Of a stretch of 64,000 nt of DNA, positions 11,731-22,485 are shown in pieces. The stretch's first letter is position 1, and the number at the start of each line of letters is the position of its first letter. Position numbers and translations under genes: made by a program. This DNA is from Wurfbainia villosa (Eukaryota > Streptophyta > Magnoliopsida > Zingiberales > Zingiberaceae). The notes below the pieces were generated by a model. It made no database searches. It was not told where the DNA came from and saw nothing but the letters and a program-made list of their open reading frames with translations. The stretch is taken from the NCBI GenBank assembly GCA_025175895.1, contig CM045990.1, positions 43,892,658-43,956,657 on the forward strand, given 5' to 3'.

Positions 11731-12815
11731 TATAGGATCCTTGATGATTGGCTAGAGGAAGAGGGGGGGGGGGGGGATAACACTTCTTCGTTTTCTACAA
11801 AAATCGTTAGTGGGAGCAATAGAAAAGCACAAGTAAAAGCGAAAACAAAGAACACAATGATAATACGTCAATGTAACGTGGTTCAGAGATGACACTCCTA
11901 CTCCATTGCAATCCGTAAGATGAATCACTCCTCATAAGTTTTCACTAGAACCTCCTTTTGATGAGAACATCAAGGTAGAGAAGCCTTCTTTATAATCACA
12001 CTCTTCTTCTTACAAGATGATGGAGTTAAGTTTGGGAAGAAGATGTTAAGAACGCTTAAAAGCTTAGAGGAAGACTTGAGGAGCTTAGGATGAATGTTTA
12101 GAATGAAAACATTAGCCTTCTAAAGCTTTCTAAAGCTTCTTTTATAGAGCAGGGTTGTTTTTGCCCGTTGAGCCTGATAGAAGTCAACTGCTGAATACCA
12201 ATAGTCGACTGTTGCATACCAGCAGTCGACTGCTACTACTATTGATCGAATCTAACGGCTTATGACGAAGTCTGATCTATGGTCATTACAACTCAACGTC
12301 TACTTGATCAGTCGACTTCTCACATCAGCAGTCGACTACTCCAAGCGATCAGTCGACTAACAAAGTTTTTGTGCTCGTGTGCACTTAAATCAATCGATTG
12401 CCCATACATGACAGTTGATTGCTATAGGCCAATCGACTGCTAAACCCTAGCAGTCGACTAATGGAGCCATAGATGGAAATCAACATCAGTTGACTACTTG
12501 ACCAGTCGACTGGGTCATAACCCCAGTTGACTGTTCAAGCCTTTTGGACCCTCGAGTACTGACCACTCGAGACCAATCGACTGGTATAAGTCACCAGTTG
12601 ATTGATACACTTCAAGTATAACTAATTCATACTTGAAAATATACCCTAAGCCTGGACTTAACCTTCTATCTTCTCTATCAGCATTGCACCTCTAGGATTC
12701 CTCCGAGTCCACGACTCCTTCATCCTTGCGCTTGCCTTCAAAAACTTCTCTCGGTTTCGTCATGCTTTAGGTTTCTCCTTTACCAAAGTCTGCTTGGACT
12801 TTACGTTGCCAAGAC
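11731..12815 (-). mobile_element. 3' LTR of element B, outer part
   Basis: Runs from the TSD to the Tekay insertion site; continues at 25142. Near 11765 a run of 14 or so G replaces the usual short G run. The block 12180-12610 holds many AGTCGACTG palindromes. A TATA-like element (TTTTATAGAG on plus) lies near 12139, so on the minus strand the palindromes are directly upstream of it. That is promoter position within the U3. Confidence 0.85.
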
Positions 12816-15800
12816 TGTAAAATACCACAAATAAATTTCCTATAAAAATAATAATATCTATTATTCTTTAAATAGAGATCTTATTAATGGGTAAATTAAA
12901 TTAATGATGGATGGTTAGAAATTTATTTAAACCTAACCTAAGTTAAATCTTATGGGTTGATTGAATGGATTTAGGGTTAATGTCTTATAGGGTGTTAAAG
13001 CTCAACCCATTAGTGGATCCAACCCGTTTTCATAAACTAGACCCAACCTTTTATTTTTTAACGCCCATTCCATTTCTTTCGTTCTCCCATTTTCTCATCG
13101 CCGATCTCTTCTCTCCCGAGTGGTTACCAGTCGCAATTCTTATTCCTTCCTTCTTCCTCCACTCGTCCTCCCTTCCTCATGACAAGTGGCGGCGACCTGA
13201 TCTCTGCGGACGAGTGAGAGCAGTGGGAGAGTGAGTGGCGAGGGAGGTTAAATCGGTGACGTACCAACAGTGAATTGCCTTCGCGATTTTTGCGGGATCA
13301 AGGTGAGGTGGTATTCTTCTTCCCCTATCTCGGAATGATCCCTCTCTAACCGCAACCCTTGTCTTTCGAATTTCTCATCAACCGGTGGTTTAGGGCAGCA
13401 GGGGTGTTCTGCCAGCGAACAGGGCATCTAGGAGGAGAGTCGCTGGTGTAGCCTTAAGAGCTGGTAAATCTTGACCCATTCCCTTCTTTTTATCTGTAGA
13501 TTGTTCGATGCTATTGATTGTTGAGGGTGTTCTGATCTGGATGGGGGGAGTTCCTCAGGTGGAGAAGGCTGGTTGGAGTTTGGCCAACTGTGAGTGGGTT
13601 TGAGGGGCTGTGAGGGTTGAGAAGGCTGTGCACGGCTGTGGGTGACCCGATCAGTGGGTGACCGAGCTACTGAGTAAGATTCTTCATCTTTTGGACTAAT
13701 TGTTAAATGATTGATATTGTGTAAATGAGGTAATTAGGGAGGGTGTTGTGATTGCTCTATTTGTGATTTGTGATGGAACTATGAAGGTGGTTTAAAAGGT
13801 TAAAGAGTTGTGTTGGGTTGTGAACCATTCTATTAATATAGGAATTAGCGTATGGAGTTGAAGGTTGTAGGTTAGCATATTTGCTAGTTGGAAAATGGTG
13901 GGTTTTATTATGGTGTTAAATGTATAATTTGGGGTTTTTTAATTCGTATTCAATATAAGGATGCGAATATAGAAACTATATAGTAGTGAGTTAACACGTT
14001 GTTGTGTGCTAGAACTTAATGATAATTATGTTATATGCAGGTTTTGGTCACGTGACAGGTCCACGAGGGTGATGATTGCGTTGTTTCAAGTATTATAGCA
14101 GGTGGATATTTTGACTTATCTTTTAGATATAGTCATGTTGATATGCCAGTTAGTTATAGCTTGCAATAATTTTTATGTTTATCTGCCTTGTATGTTATTG
14201 TGCCTAATTGATTCATGCATTTGTTCAACTTTTAGTTATACCTTTCCTGTTTTACTTGGATCATTGATATGCACCTATTTGTTGTGCATATTATTCGGAG
14301 ACATATTTTAGTTGGTGTTACATGCTTTAGTGTCATGCACCATCTTACATGATTGCATGCTGGCTGGACAGGGTTCCTTTGTAGTTGAGCCCATAGCCAG
14401 TTACATGGTCTACACACGCTTCCACTCATGGGTTAGTGGTACATCAGGAGGGTGTGTGTGTTGGACTTTCTGAGCCGCAAAAATCACTTTTTGTGTTGCG
14501 GAAACCTCGGAAGCCTGACCACGGATCCGTGCGAAGTATAACAAAACAAATTCATGTATGTGTTTAAGTAAACCTAGATCTACCTTATATCTACAAGATG
14601 AGAGCGTTACCCTCGTAGCGACGCCCTTCGCTTATCCCGCTCGTCCAAATGCTTTGTCGGAACTCAAGAGTGTCAAGTGTACACTCCTCTATTGGTATCC
14701 ACACGGACAAATGGTGGAGAAACACAACCTAGAGTGTGCTAGCACTCCTTGGAAGTTTCGGCCAAGATGAGGAATGGGAGAGAGCAAGAAGGAGAGCACC
14801 AAGGAAGAATATGAAGTTACTTCCAATAACTTCCCACAATCAAAATATTGGTCGTCCACTTCATTCTTGGGGGGTTACATGCATGCATGTAACTCCAAGA
14901 GCCAATGACTCTTGGTCTCCCTCATGAGGTGACACCACATGATAAGTCCATGATGATGTGGAACATCATCATTGGTCGGCCCCCATGCCAAGTCACCATG
15001 ACATGGCAATTGGTCAAGTCAAAATTGACCATTCATCTTCCCTCTCAAGTCAAGTCAAACTTGACCTCTTATCTCTCATGGTTGATCAAATCTAACCACT
15101 TGATTCAAGTCAATTTGATTTAATGAATCTCTATTCATTAATTTAAATTGACTCAATGAATCAAATCTAAATTAGATTCATTCAACACTTGAATCAAATT
15201 GAGTCTAACTCAATTAGTCTAATTTGGATTACTCTTAATCCAATTCGGTTCATCCCATGAACCTAATCCTCATGGTTCATCATATGAACTTAATCTCCAT
15301 CTAATTGCCCTTTGTGTGTGACCCTATAGATTCTTGTAACGTTGGCAATGCCCTAAACCGATTTAGGAACACAAGCAATGAGCGGTATCTAGTAACACAT
15401 CATTGCTACCCAAGTTACAAGAATGTTGAGCTCCAACATCACCTTTGTGACTCTCACAATATGTGACAATGTCCCTCTATCCTTGACATTTAGATTGACC
15501 AATTGAGGCATAGACCGTGTCATCCTCGGTACAATCTATATCTTGAATTCCAAGTAGACTCACTCTAATTAAATGAGCTCAATATCTCATATTGACTCAT
15601 TTGGGCATAGCCATGTACTTTGTGGTCTCACTCTATCAAGAATAACGATGTCACTCTCGTCATATAGGAGGGATAGATCTCATCTACATCACTCACATCC
15701 CTTCGCATAATTTGTTACATACCCAGTAATCGCCTTTATAGTCCACCCATTTACGGGTGACGTTTGACGAAGCCAAAGTATGCAACTCCTTATGTAGGGA

Positions 15801-17301
15801 ACCATGGTGACTTCAGATCTAAGGACTAATAGTCATACTAATAGCCACATGAGAAAGTATATGACACTCATATAACGATCCATGATACTTTCTCATGGCG
15901 GGTCATTCAGTATACATTCTCCAATGCATACCCATATGTTAACTTGATATCTCATATCCATGATTTGTGAGATCAAGTCATCGTATTGACCTACATGCTA
16001 GTCTCTACGCATTAACATTGTCCCTGAATATTAATACTTGACTAGGAATGATTAAGAGTAGTGTTCTCTATATCATCTCATTATCGATTCAACCAATTGA
16101 TTGATATAGATAAGAACGTTCTACTCAAGGACGTTATTATACTTAGTTATTTGACACCAATACAAGTAAATATAATAACCATGCCTTTATAAATAGGAAT
16201 ATGATAGAATAAAGTCCATACAACAATCATCACATGATTAGCTCTAGGACTTTCACTAATAGTGTGCAGTAGCTCTGTCAGGCTCTGCTGGTTCGCTCAT
16301 GGGTAGCGATGAGGTAGCGTGGTAGCGAGCGGGGATCCCTCCTCTGGTCTACGACACCGGGAGATGAGAGCATTGCTCTCCCACTCTGTTTGGGGCAGGA
16401 GGATAAGTGTACTCTGACAGCATCCTGTCCACTCGGTCACTCAGGAGCAGTGATGGTAGAGTGCACAGTTGTCATAGCCCTATGCACTTGGCTTCACCAT
16501 CGCGTGTGAGGTGGCTGACTGGCATCAGGGGTGACCATGTCATTTGCATCACATGCATTTTTGCATGGATGACATTTGTATTGTGTTTGCTGCATTTTGA
16601 TTGCTGCCTTGGATGTTGCATATGATTGTCATGCATACAAGATACATATTTGTATTTGGTCTGACGACTTTATTTTTGCTAGTATGGCACATGCTCCTAT
16701 ATCAGGATAGGAGATTCAGGTAAGTACAATCTTTTCACATTTCTTTCTTGCATATCCTATATATAAGACTGTACGAGCATGATTATTATTGTTAGTTATA
16801 TTGGACTATGCATATCGACTATTATCCGCTGAGTTCATTGAACTTATCCCATTGCTTTATATTTATTTCAGGATAAAATTGCCAGGAGAGTCCAGCTGCC
16901 AAACCCCCTTGTCAAGATAGTTTTGTTATTGGATTTATGGTTTTGGTTTATTGACTAGAAGTCATGTTTAGGACTTGTGTTTGTTTTGGTTATGTAGTTG
17001 TGGTTGGTGATATTTGTTATGTCCTTATGGACCTCTATTCGGATTTTTATTTCGATTGGATTTGGTTGTGTATTCCTGCCTAGATGGCAGAAGGGGTAAG
17101 CCTAGATGTGATAGACTTTTGTTATTTACTTTGATTGTTGGCCTGAGGTCTATTTATGACCTGCGTGTGTAGTTTGGTTCCGGTCGTGTTGACCGATGTA
17201 TAGTGGCCGTGTAGGCTTTGTATGCAAGATTGGTATTGTCACCCGTACAGGGGAGATGCTGCCGGATTTTTGTCTGGCGGGGTCTCCCCCGGGGCGTGAC
17301 A
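12816..17301 (+). mobile_element. 5' LTR of Tekay I (interrupted)
   Basis: Starts TGTAAAATACCACAAATAAA and ends GGGGCGTGACA. Total 4486 bp, but without the insert at 14459-16261 and its TSD copy it is about 2.68 kb, matching the 3' LTR. Small ORFs inside (12965-13234, 14102-14311) recur in the 3' LTR at corresponding places and are LTR sequence, not genes. Confidence 0.92.
14459..16261. mobile_element. 1.8-kb LTR-like insert, probable solo LTR
   Basis: Comparison with the uninterrupted 3' LTR (near 24090) shows 1803 bp of extra sequence flanked by GTGTG at 14454-14458 and 16262-16266, a 5-bp TSD. The insert starts TGTTGGACTTTC and ends CACTAATA. A 5-bp TSD and a TG start fit an LTR retrotransposon solo LTR; the end is TA rather than CA. 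It encodes nothing recognised. The family is not identified; a short non-autonomous element is the alternative. Confidence 0.65.
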
Positions 17302-17308
17302 ATTTATT

Positions 17309-17322
17309 TGGTATCAGAGCCA
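17309..17322 (+). other. PBS of Tekay I (tRNA-Met type)
   Basis: TGGTATCAGAGCC begins seven bases after the LTR end. It is complementary to the 3' end of initiator tRNA-Met, the primer used by most plant Copia and Tekay elements. Confidence 0.9.
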
Positions 17323-18586
17323 GGTTCCGAGTTCCTTAGGGTCTTTGGGTTTTGGAGTTTGCCAAGTTTGGCAGGTTAACTAGGGTATTTTTGGATTTGT
17401 ATGAATTTTCAACGATTTTTTATGTTTCGAAAATTCAAGGTATTATTGACGAGGTCAATTTGGGGATTTAGCGACGACAGGACATCTCCAGATGGCTAAC
17501 AGGTGAATAAATTCTAGAGAAATTTTTTTTTTCTAGATTTAGTGCATATTTGTATTGGTTATATTGGTTATGCAGTTTACTTAGGTGGTATCATATTTTA
17601 TCCAGTATTGTTTTAACCTTATATCTGTCAGATTGTTAGATTTTTAGCTTGCTGTTTTATCGTTAGCATATGGTTATTAATTGCTATTACTGTTATACGT
17701 AGCTAGTTATCATTGTGATATAAATGATTAGATATTATTGGTAGATGTTTACCTCTTAATTTTTGGACTAGTATTAAGATTGGACTAGTATTAGGATTAG
17801 ACTAGTAGAATAATATGACTAAGATGGATAAATTCGTAGAAGGTATACATATAGGTTCTTTGACTCCCTAGATCCTAGTGCATGATGACATGATTACATT
17901 GCTTACGTAGTTTAGGGTATATATAGGCATCTGATGCTTTATTTAGTATTGCCTTGACTTTGTTCTGGCATGACCCCTTTAGTTATACATTAATTAGTTT
18001 CGGCTATTGATCTCCATTAATGTGTTTTTGCTATTGTTATTAGACATCATGGTTAAATGCTTATTTGGTTATGTATGGTCGCGATTGATACTATGATTGA
18101 GACTAGTAGATAATATAACCTAGATGAGGTCATTCCGTAGGAGCGGATCTCAAGAATGAAACAACATTAGTAGAACCCTAGGTGTTGGAACCCTAGGCGT
18201 AATAACCCGGATGTGCTTATTGATATATGATTATCCATTTACTATTTTTGTTAATATGGTGATCGGACTAGTAGAGGTTGTATAATTAGGATGCGATTAA
18301 TCCTTAGAGGGTATATAATATTGTTCACATCTCGGCTGCCAACTATATCACCCATTCGTGGTTGAGAAAAGTTTACAGTAGAGTTTCCCTATGAGGTGCT
18401 TTGTATATTTGTGGTCAATTATGTCTCCCAATCATGGTTGATATTCGTATGACGTCTGTAGCTAGATAGCTACTTTACATCCTAAGTACCCACGAGAATT
18501 TGTTCGTGATAACATGTTGTAGCATGCATGATTGAACTGGTAGAAATGGTATAATTTAGGCTTAACCCTTTTTTCGTGCTTGTTAG
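17323..18586 (+). other. Leader of Tekay I, non-coding
   Basis: AT-rich and T-rich, no gag frame. It contains several CTAGTAGA/GACTAGTA repeats (17760-18300). It looks like an expanded or decayed leader. Confidence 0.5.
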
Positions 18587-18900
18587 TAGATTTGTTGTCC
18601 TTATTGCCTTGATAGGTGTTTCCTGTTAGTTGGGACGAAACCCTATGATTAATCGTCTCGACGTGATTATTAGTGGATTTGTGATTTTTATCGACCTTGA
18701 TAACCGATCATGTTAGAAGGGTTGGAACCCTAGACTTAACCATCTTGACGTATTTATTTATAAGTCGATGATCTTTATCGACTTTGATAAACATTTCGTA
18801 TTAGAGGTGTTGAAACCCTCGCTTGACCGCCTCAATGGGCTTAATTGTAGATCCACGATCTTTATCGACTTTGATAGTCGTTCTATGCTAGATATATTGG
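18587..18900 (+). repeat. About 87-bp tandem repeats in Tekay I leader
   Basis: Three to four diverged units with the core TTTATCGACTTTGATA (near 18684, 18771, 18858) and GGAACCCTAGACTTAACC-like words. Spacing of the core is about 87 bp. Confidence 0.75.
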
Positions 18901-18923
18901 ATAACCCTAGGCTTAACAACCTA

Positions 18924-19220
18924 GGATAATTGACTGCCCACGCGACCCATTCGAGGTAGCATGCTGTTGCGTGCAGTTAATAACTAGATAACTATATACG
19001 CTATCTGCACACGAGACCCATTCGTGGTAGCATGTCGTTGCTCACAGACATTGAGTCTTTCTACTGCCAGTCTACCCACGAGTCCCATTCGTGGTAGCAT
19101 GTAGTTCCGCGTAGACAGTGCTGAGTATATTGGTTGTCGACCCCTGAGTTCCGTTCACGGTAGCTCATAGATAGTTCCCTTTGTATTACCTCGAGAGCCA
19201 CGAGGCTTTGTCGTGGTATC
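18924..19220 (+). repeat. Hairpin tandem repeats in Tekay I
   Basis: Units of about 65-78 bp, each with CCCACGAG, a short loop and CGTGGTAGCATG, near 18929, 19008, 19075 and 19141. The stem CCACGA/TCGTGG is perfect in the units near 19008 and 19075 (CACGA part). The block is shared with element A at 1141-1420. Confidence 0.75.
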
Positions 19221-19930
19221 CGGATGTGCATTGCTGATAGATTGCAGTGGTTGTGTATGTTATGGGTATATTCATTATATTGCTGACCAGGTTAGTTGCA
19301 GACTGATATTGGTACTCTGAGGGTTGGGTTACTCTAGTTTGTTTGCTTTGACTTCTATTATGTGCATTATGATTATGCACTATTGTCTATCCATTCACTG
19401 AGTGGTTGTACATACCCCCTCCTCACTTATCTTCTAGGTTAACTGTTGGAGGACGTGTCCTGTTGACCTACCTTCATGTCACTCAGAGAGTCCCTTGCTG
19501 TACTTGTCTCACTGCATCGTCGAAATGCCACTTTATTTACTTTATCGGTATTGCATTTTGTTTATGCACTTTGGATTTTTGTCGCAATTTGATTTGGTGT
19601 CACAAAACTATTTTACTTTAATTGATATATGTTTAGTCGTGCATGCATGCAGTTAATTAAAATATTTGTATTCCTATCATTATTTCGAGGTTTTTACCAG
19701 ATCTGGTCCATGTATTTTGGAATATTGTCACTAAGGGGCTCCTCCGTCATTTGGATGATGGATATGCCCCGGGATGTGACAATTTTATTGATTTGCGATT
19801 TTGATTTGTGGGTTTTGTGTTTCGAGGATTTTCTTTTCCTTGGTTTTTTGAGAGTTCTCGTGTTTTGGGACCAGGCAAGCTGAAGGATATCTTTGAGCTA
19901 TAGGAAAAGTATTGACTTAGTGAAATTTCC
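19221..19930 (+). other. Non-coding part of Tekay I before gag trace
   Basis: Short ORFs at 19406-19621 and 19629-19883 show no family motif. Nothing supportable beyond belonging to the element. Confidence 0.4.
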
Positions 19931-20045
19931 CCTACTCATGGTCGGGGACGAGGTCGAGGACGTAGTGACCTTGCGGAACCTAACGATGATTTCAGAAGTA
20001 CGGACTCTTTAGAGGTGCCGACTGATGTCGAATTAGGAAGCTAGG
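19931..20045 (+). pseudogene. Tekay I gag N-terminus remnant
   Basis: One frame reads PTHGRGRGRGRSDLAEP followed by NDDFRSTDS and a stop. Arg-Gly-rich starts of this kind are common at the gag N-terminus of Tekay elements. The rest of gag (capsid domain, zinc knuckle) and the protease are missing. This is a short match, so it is a likely but not certain call. Confidence 0.45.
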
Positions 20046-21335
20046 GATTTGGCTTGCTAGCCACCAATTTGAAGGACAAGGAGTAAACCCTCAGAGAATA
20101 TCAGTCCCTACTAATAGTGATTTGGTTATGTATAAGGCGTGTATGCCTACACTGGTCAAGACGATGAAAGATCGTTTTACCTTATTATAGGAGGTGTTGG
20201 ATGGGATATTTATTTGTCCCAGAATTTCTTCCAGAGAAGATCCAGAACTCCTTGTTAAAAGAGAGATGTACCTTTGAGGTTATGCATCGATTATCGATGA
20301 TAGAATACGGTAGTTGTAGAAAGAAATGAATATCCTTCATTGTGGATAGAGGATCTATTTAGATCAGCTATAGGACACCTGTGTATACTCTAGGATTGAT
20401 TTATGACTGGTGTGTTGATATTGTGGTGATATGGTGTCATACAATTATCATTGTAGTTGTGATGATTATTATATCATCAGCCTAGAGTAAAGTGGATGCA
20501 GGTGTGTATCGATGACAATTTCACTTAGTATGAATTGTATGAGCTTTTGATTATCTTATTAGACTTATTGACGACTTAGTCATCCAGGGATTTGGGAAGT
20601 TGTGTATTCTGGACACGATTGGATCAGTTGTGGTCGTTGGAGTGGCGTAACTTGACCACTGTTGATGGTGGTAGTTGGTGTTGCACACTCGGCCACCGTA
20701 GATGTGGTTTCCTGGTATTGTTTTGATTATTACCATAGATATGGATAGGATGCTCTAGAGGTACTACATCACTGACTGGTTAGACCAAGAAGGTGATGGA
20801 TTTACTTGGTCTGAAGCTTGTGAAACTAGTTTCAGGGCTCAAATGATGGTTGACTTTTACGCTAGTGTTGATTTATCATTCTGGTGTGGATGGAAGGGTA
20901 GTGTACAGGGAAGGTAAACTAAGCTATATGGATGCATCATTTCAGGGATCGGAGCGATTCCGATGCTATTGAATAAGACGTATCCGAAGCTTACGACAGT
21001 TAAATGACTGCGGGATAAGCCATCATATATATGACGTGGACTTCACAGTTATTATGTTGTTTTGAAGAGGTGAGGAGCAGAAATTCTCATGGAGTTTTAG
21101 CTAGCTACTGGATAACTACTATAGAGTAGCTGGAACACAAACGGTTGTAACAAGGAAGTTTGGTTGCGATAGCCTCCCATGCACTTACAGAGTGTATGGT
21201 GGAGTGGATTTTAGACTGTAGATGGACTACCTTCTCTGACTCCGAGAAGGATAGTGGTTTCTGGAGTTGCATTAGTTTAAGGAAGAGATGCTTCAGGAAA
21301 TTCCGATTCCGGAGTAGAAGTGGAAGCATATCATT
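20046..21335 (+). pseudogene. Tekay I RT/RNase H remnant
   Basis: At about 20278-20360 a broken frame gives RLCIDYR, then a stop, then NTVVVERNEYPSLWIEDLF. This is the place and shape of the Ty3 RT motif CIDYRxLN...YPLPRIDDLF. The remainder is too decayed to read but aligns with element A at 1-1075. The catalytic YxDD box is not visible. Open frames such as 21105-21377 (-) and 21160-21393 (+) are coincidental. Confidence 0.6.
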
Positions 21336-21830
21336 ATGGATTTTGTGGTGGGTTTGCCTAGGACACATCAAGGCCATGACGCGATTTGGGTAGTCGTTGA
21401 CCGACTAACCAAATCTGCGCACTTCTTAGCGATTCAGAAGATCGACTCTTTGGATCGTTTGACAGAGTTATATTGTCAGGATATCATCAGATTACATGGT
21501 GTTCCCTTGAGTATTATATCAGATAGAGATCCCCGGTTCACGTCTTGGTTCTGGCAGAGTTTACAGTAGGCCTTAGGCACACAGCTTCGTTTTAGTACTG
21601 CATTCCATCCGTAGATAGATGGACAGTCTGAGCGGACCATTCAGACTCTAGAGGATTTGCTGAGGTTCAGTGTTATGGATTTCGGGGGCAACTGGGAGGA
21701 CCACTTGCCATTAGTGGAATTCGCCTACAACAACAGCTATCATTCGGCTATCCAAATGGCCCCGTTTGAAGCATTGTATGGTAGACAGTGTCGTACACCC
21801 ACTCTCTAGGAGGAGGTTGGGGAGGCCCAG
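21336..21830 (+). pseudogene. Tekay I integrase core
   Basis: Reads MDFVVGLPRTHQGHDAIWVV, VDRLTKSAHFLAI, LHGVPLSIISDRDPRFTSWF and then, past stops, DGQSERTIQTLEDLLR, FAYNNSYHSAIQMAPFEALY and GRQCRTP. The catalytic aspartate of the first motif (DFVVGLP), the SDRDPRF aspartate and the QSERTIQ glutamate are all present. Three in-frame TAG stops occur at 21567, 21612 and 21807. Each is explained by one C:G to T:A change (CAG or TGG to TAG). Integrase inserts the cDNA into host DNA; this copy is inactive. Confidence 0.88.
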
Positions 21831-22376
21831 TTGCTAGGACCTCATAAAGCTCAGCATGAGGCAGAGTTGGTTCGTACTATCAGACGAAGAATAGTAGAGG
21901 CGCAGGATCGTCAGAAGAGTTATGCCAATCGGAGACGGAGACCTTTGGAGTTCTCTATTGGTGACCATGTATTCTTGCGAGTCTCACCCACGAAAGGGGT
22001 GAAGAGATTTGACCTCCGTGGTAAGCTAGCTCCTAGGTACATTGGTTCTTTCGAGATTTTGGAGAGGATCGGAGCAGTCGCTTATCACCTAGAGCTACCA
22101 CCGTCCTTGATGGGTATTCATGATGTGATTCATGTGTCCATGTTGAGGAAGTATGTGCCAGACTCTACACATATTCTGTCAGATGTGTCAGGTTCCATTC
22201 AACCTGATGCTACTTACGTAGAGGTTCCGACACAGATTCTGGTTCACAAAGAACGACAGTTACGGAACAAGATTGTGCAACTTATTAAGTCAGGTGGAGT
22301 CATCACACCGATGAGGAGGCTACTTGGGAGCTTGAGGAAAAGATTAGAGCTCAATACCCCCACCTATTTACTTAAG
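21831..22376 (+). pseudogene. Tekay I integrase C-terminus and chromodomain
   Basis: An open frame continues the integrase: RTIRRRIVEAQDRQKSYANR, GDHVFLRVSPTKGVKRFDL, RGKLAPRYIGSFEILERIG, VAYHLELPPS and HVSMLRKYVPD. After about 22290 the frame is broken. In the next frame the chromodomain follows as WSHHTDEEATWELEEKIRAQ and YPHLF, ending at TAA. Chromodomains of this type recognise histone marks and guide chromoviruses to heterochromatin. One small indel causes the shift. Confidence 0.88.
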
Positions 22377-22472
22377 GTACGTGAAATATACTTTCAGTAC
22401 TTGTGGTATTTGAGTGTGCTATCTCTTACTCATTATACATTTGAGTAGGAAATTTGGGGACCAAATTTTATT
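22377..22472 (+). other. Short 3' UTR of Tekay I
   Basis: Between the chromodomain stop and the PPT. It contains TTTGGGGACCAAATTTTATTA, present also before the PPT of element A. Confidence 0.6.
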
Positions 22473-22485
22473 AAGTGGGGGAGAA
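22473..22485 (+). other. PPT of Tekay I
   Basis: AAGTGGGGGAGAA directly before the LTR TG. Confidence 0.9.

Noticed and set aside
11765..11777. Run of about 14 G as a G-quadruplex or regulatory site
   Set aside because: Related LTRs have a run of 5-8 G at the same place, so this is most simply slippage or a homopolymer sequencing error.
12965..13234. ORF repeated at 22635-22928
   Set aside because: It repeats because it lies in both LTRs of Tekay I; it is not conserved as a protein beyond that and matches no family.
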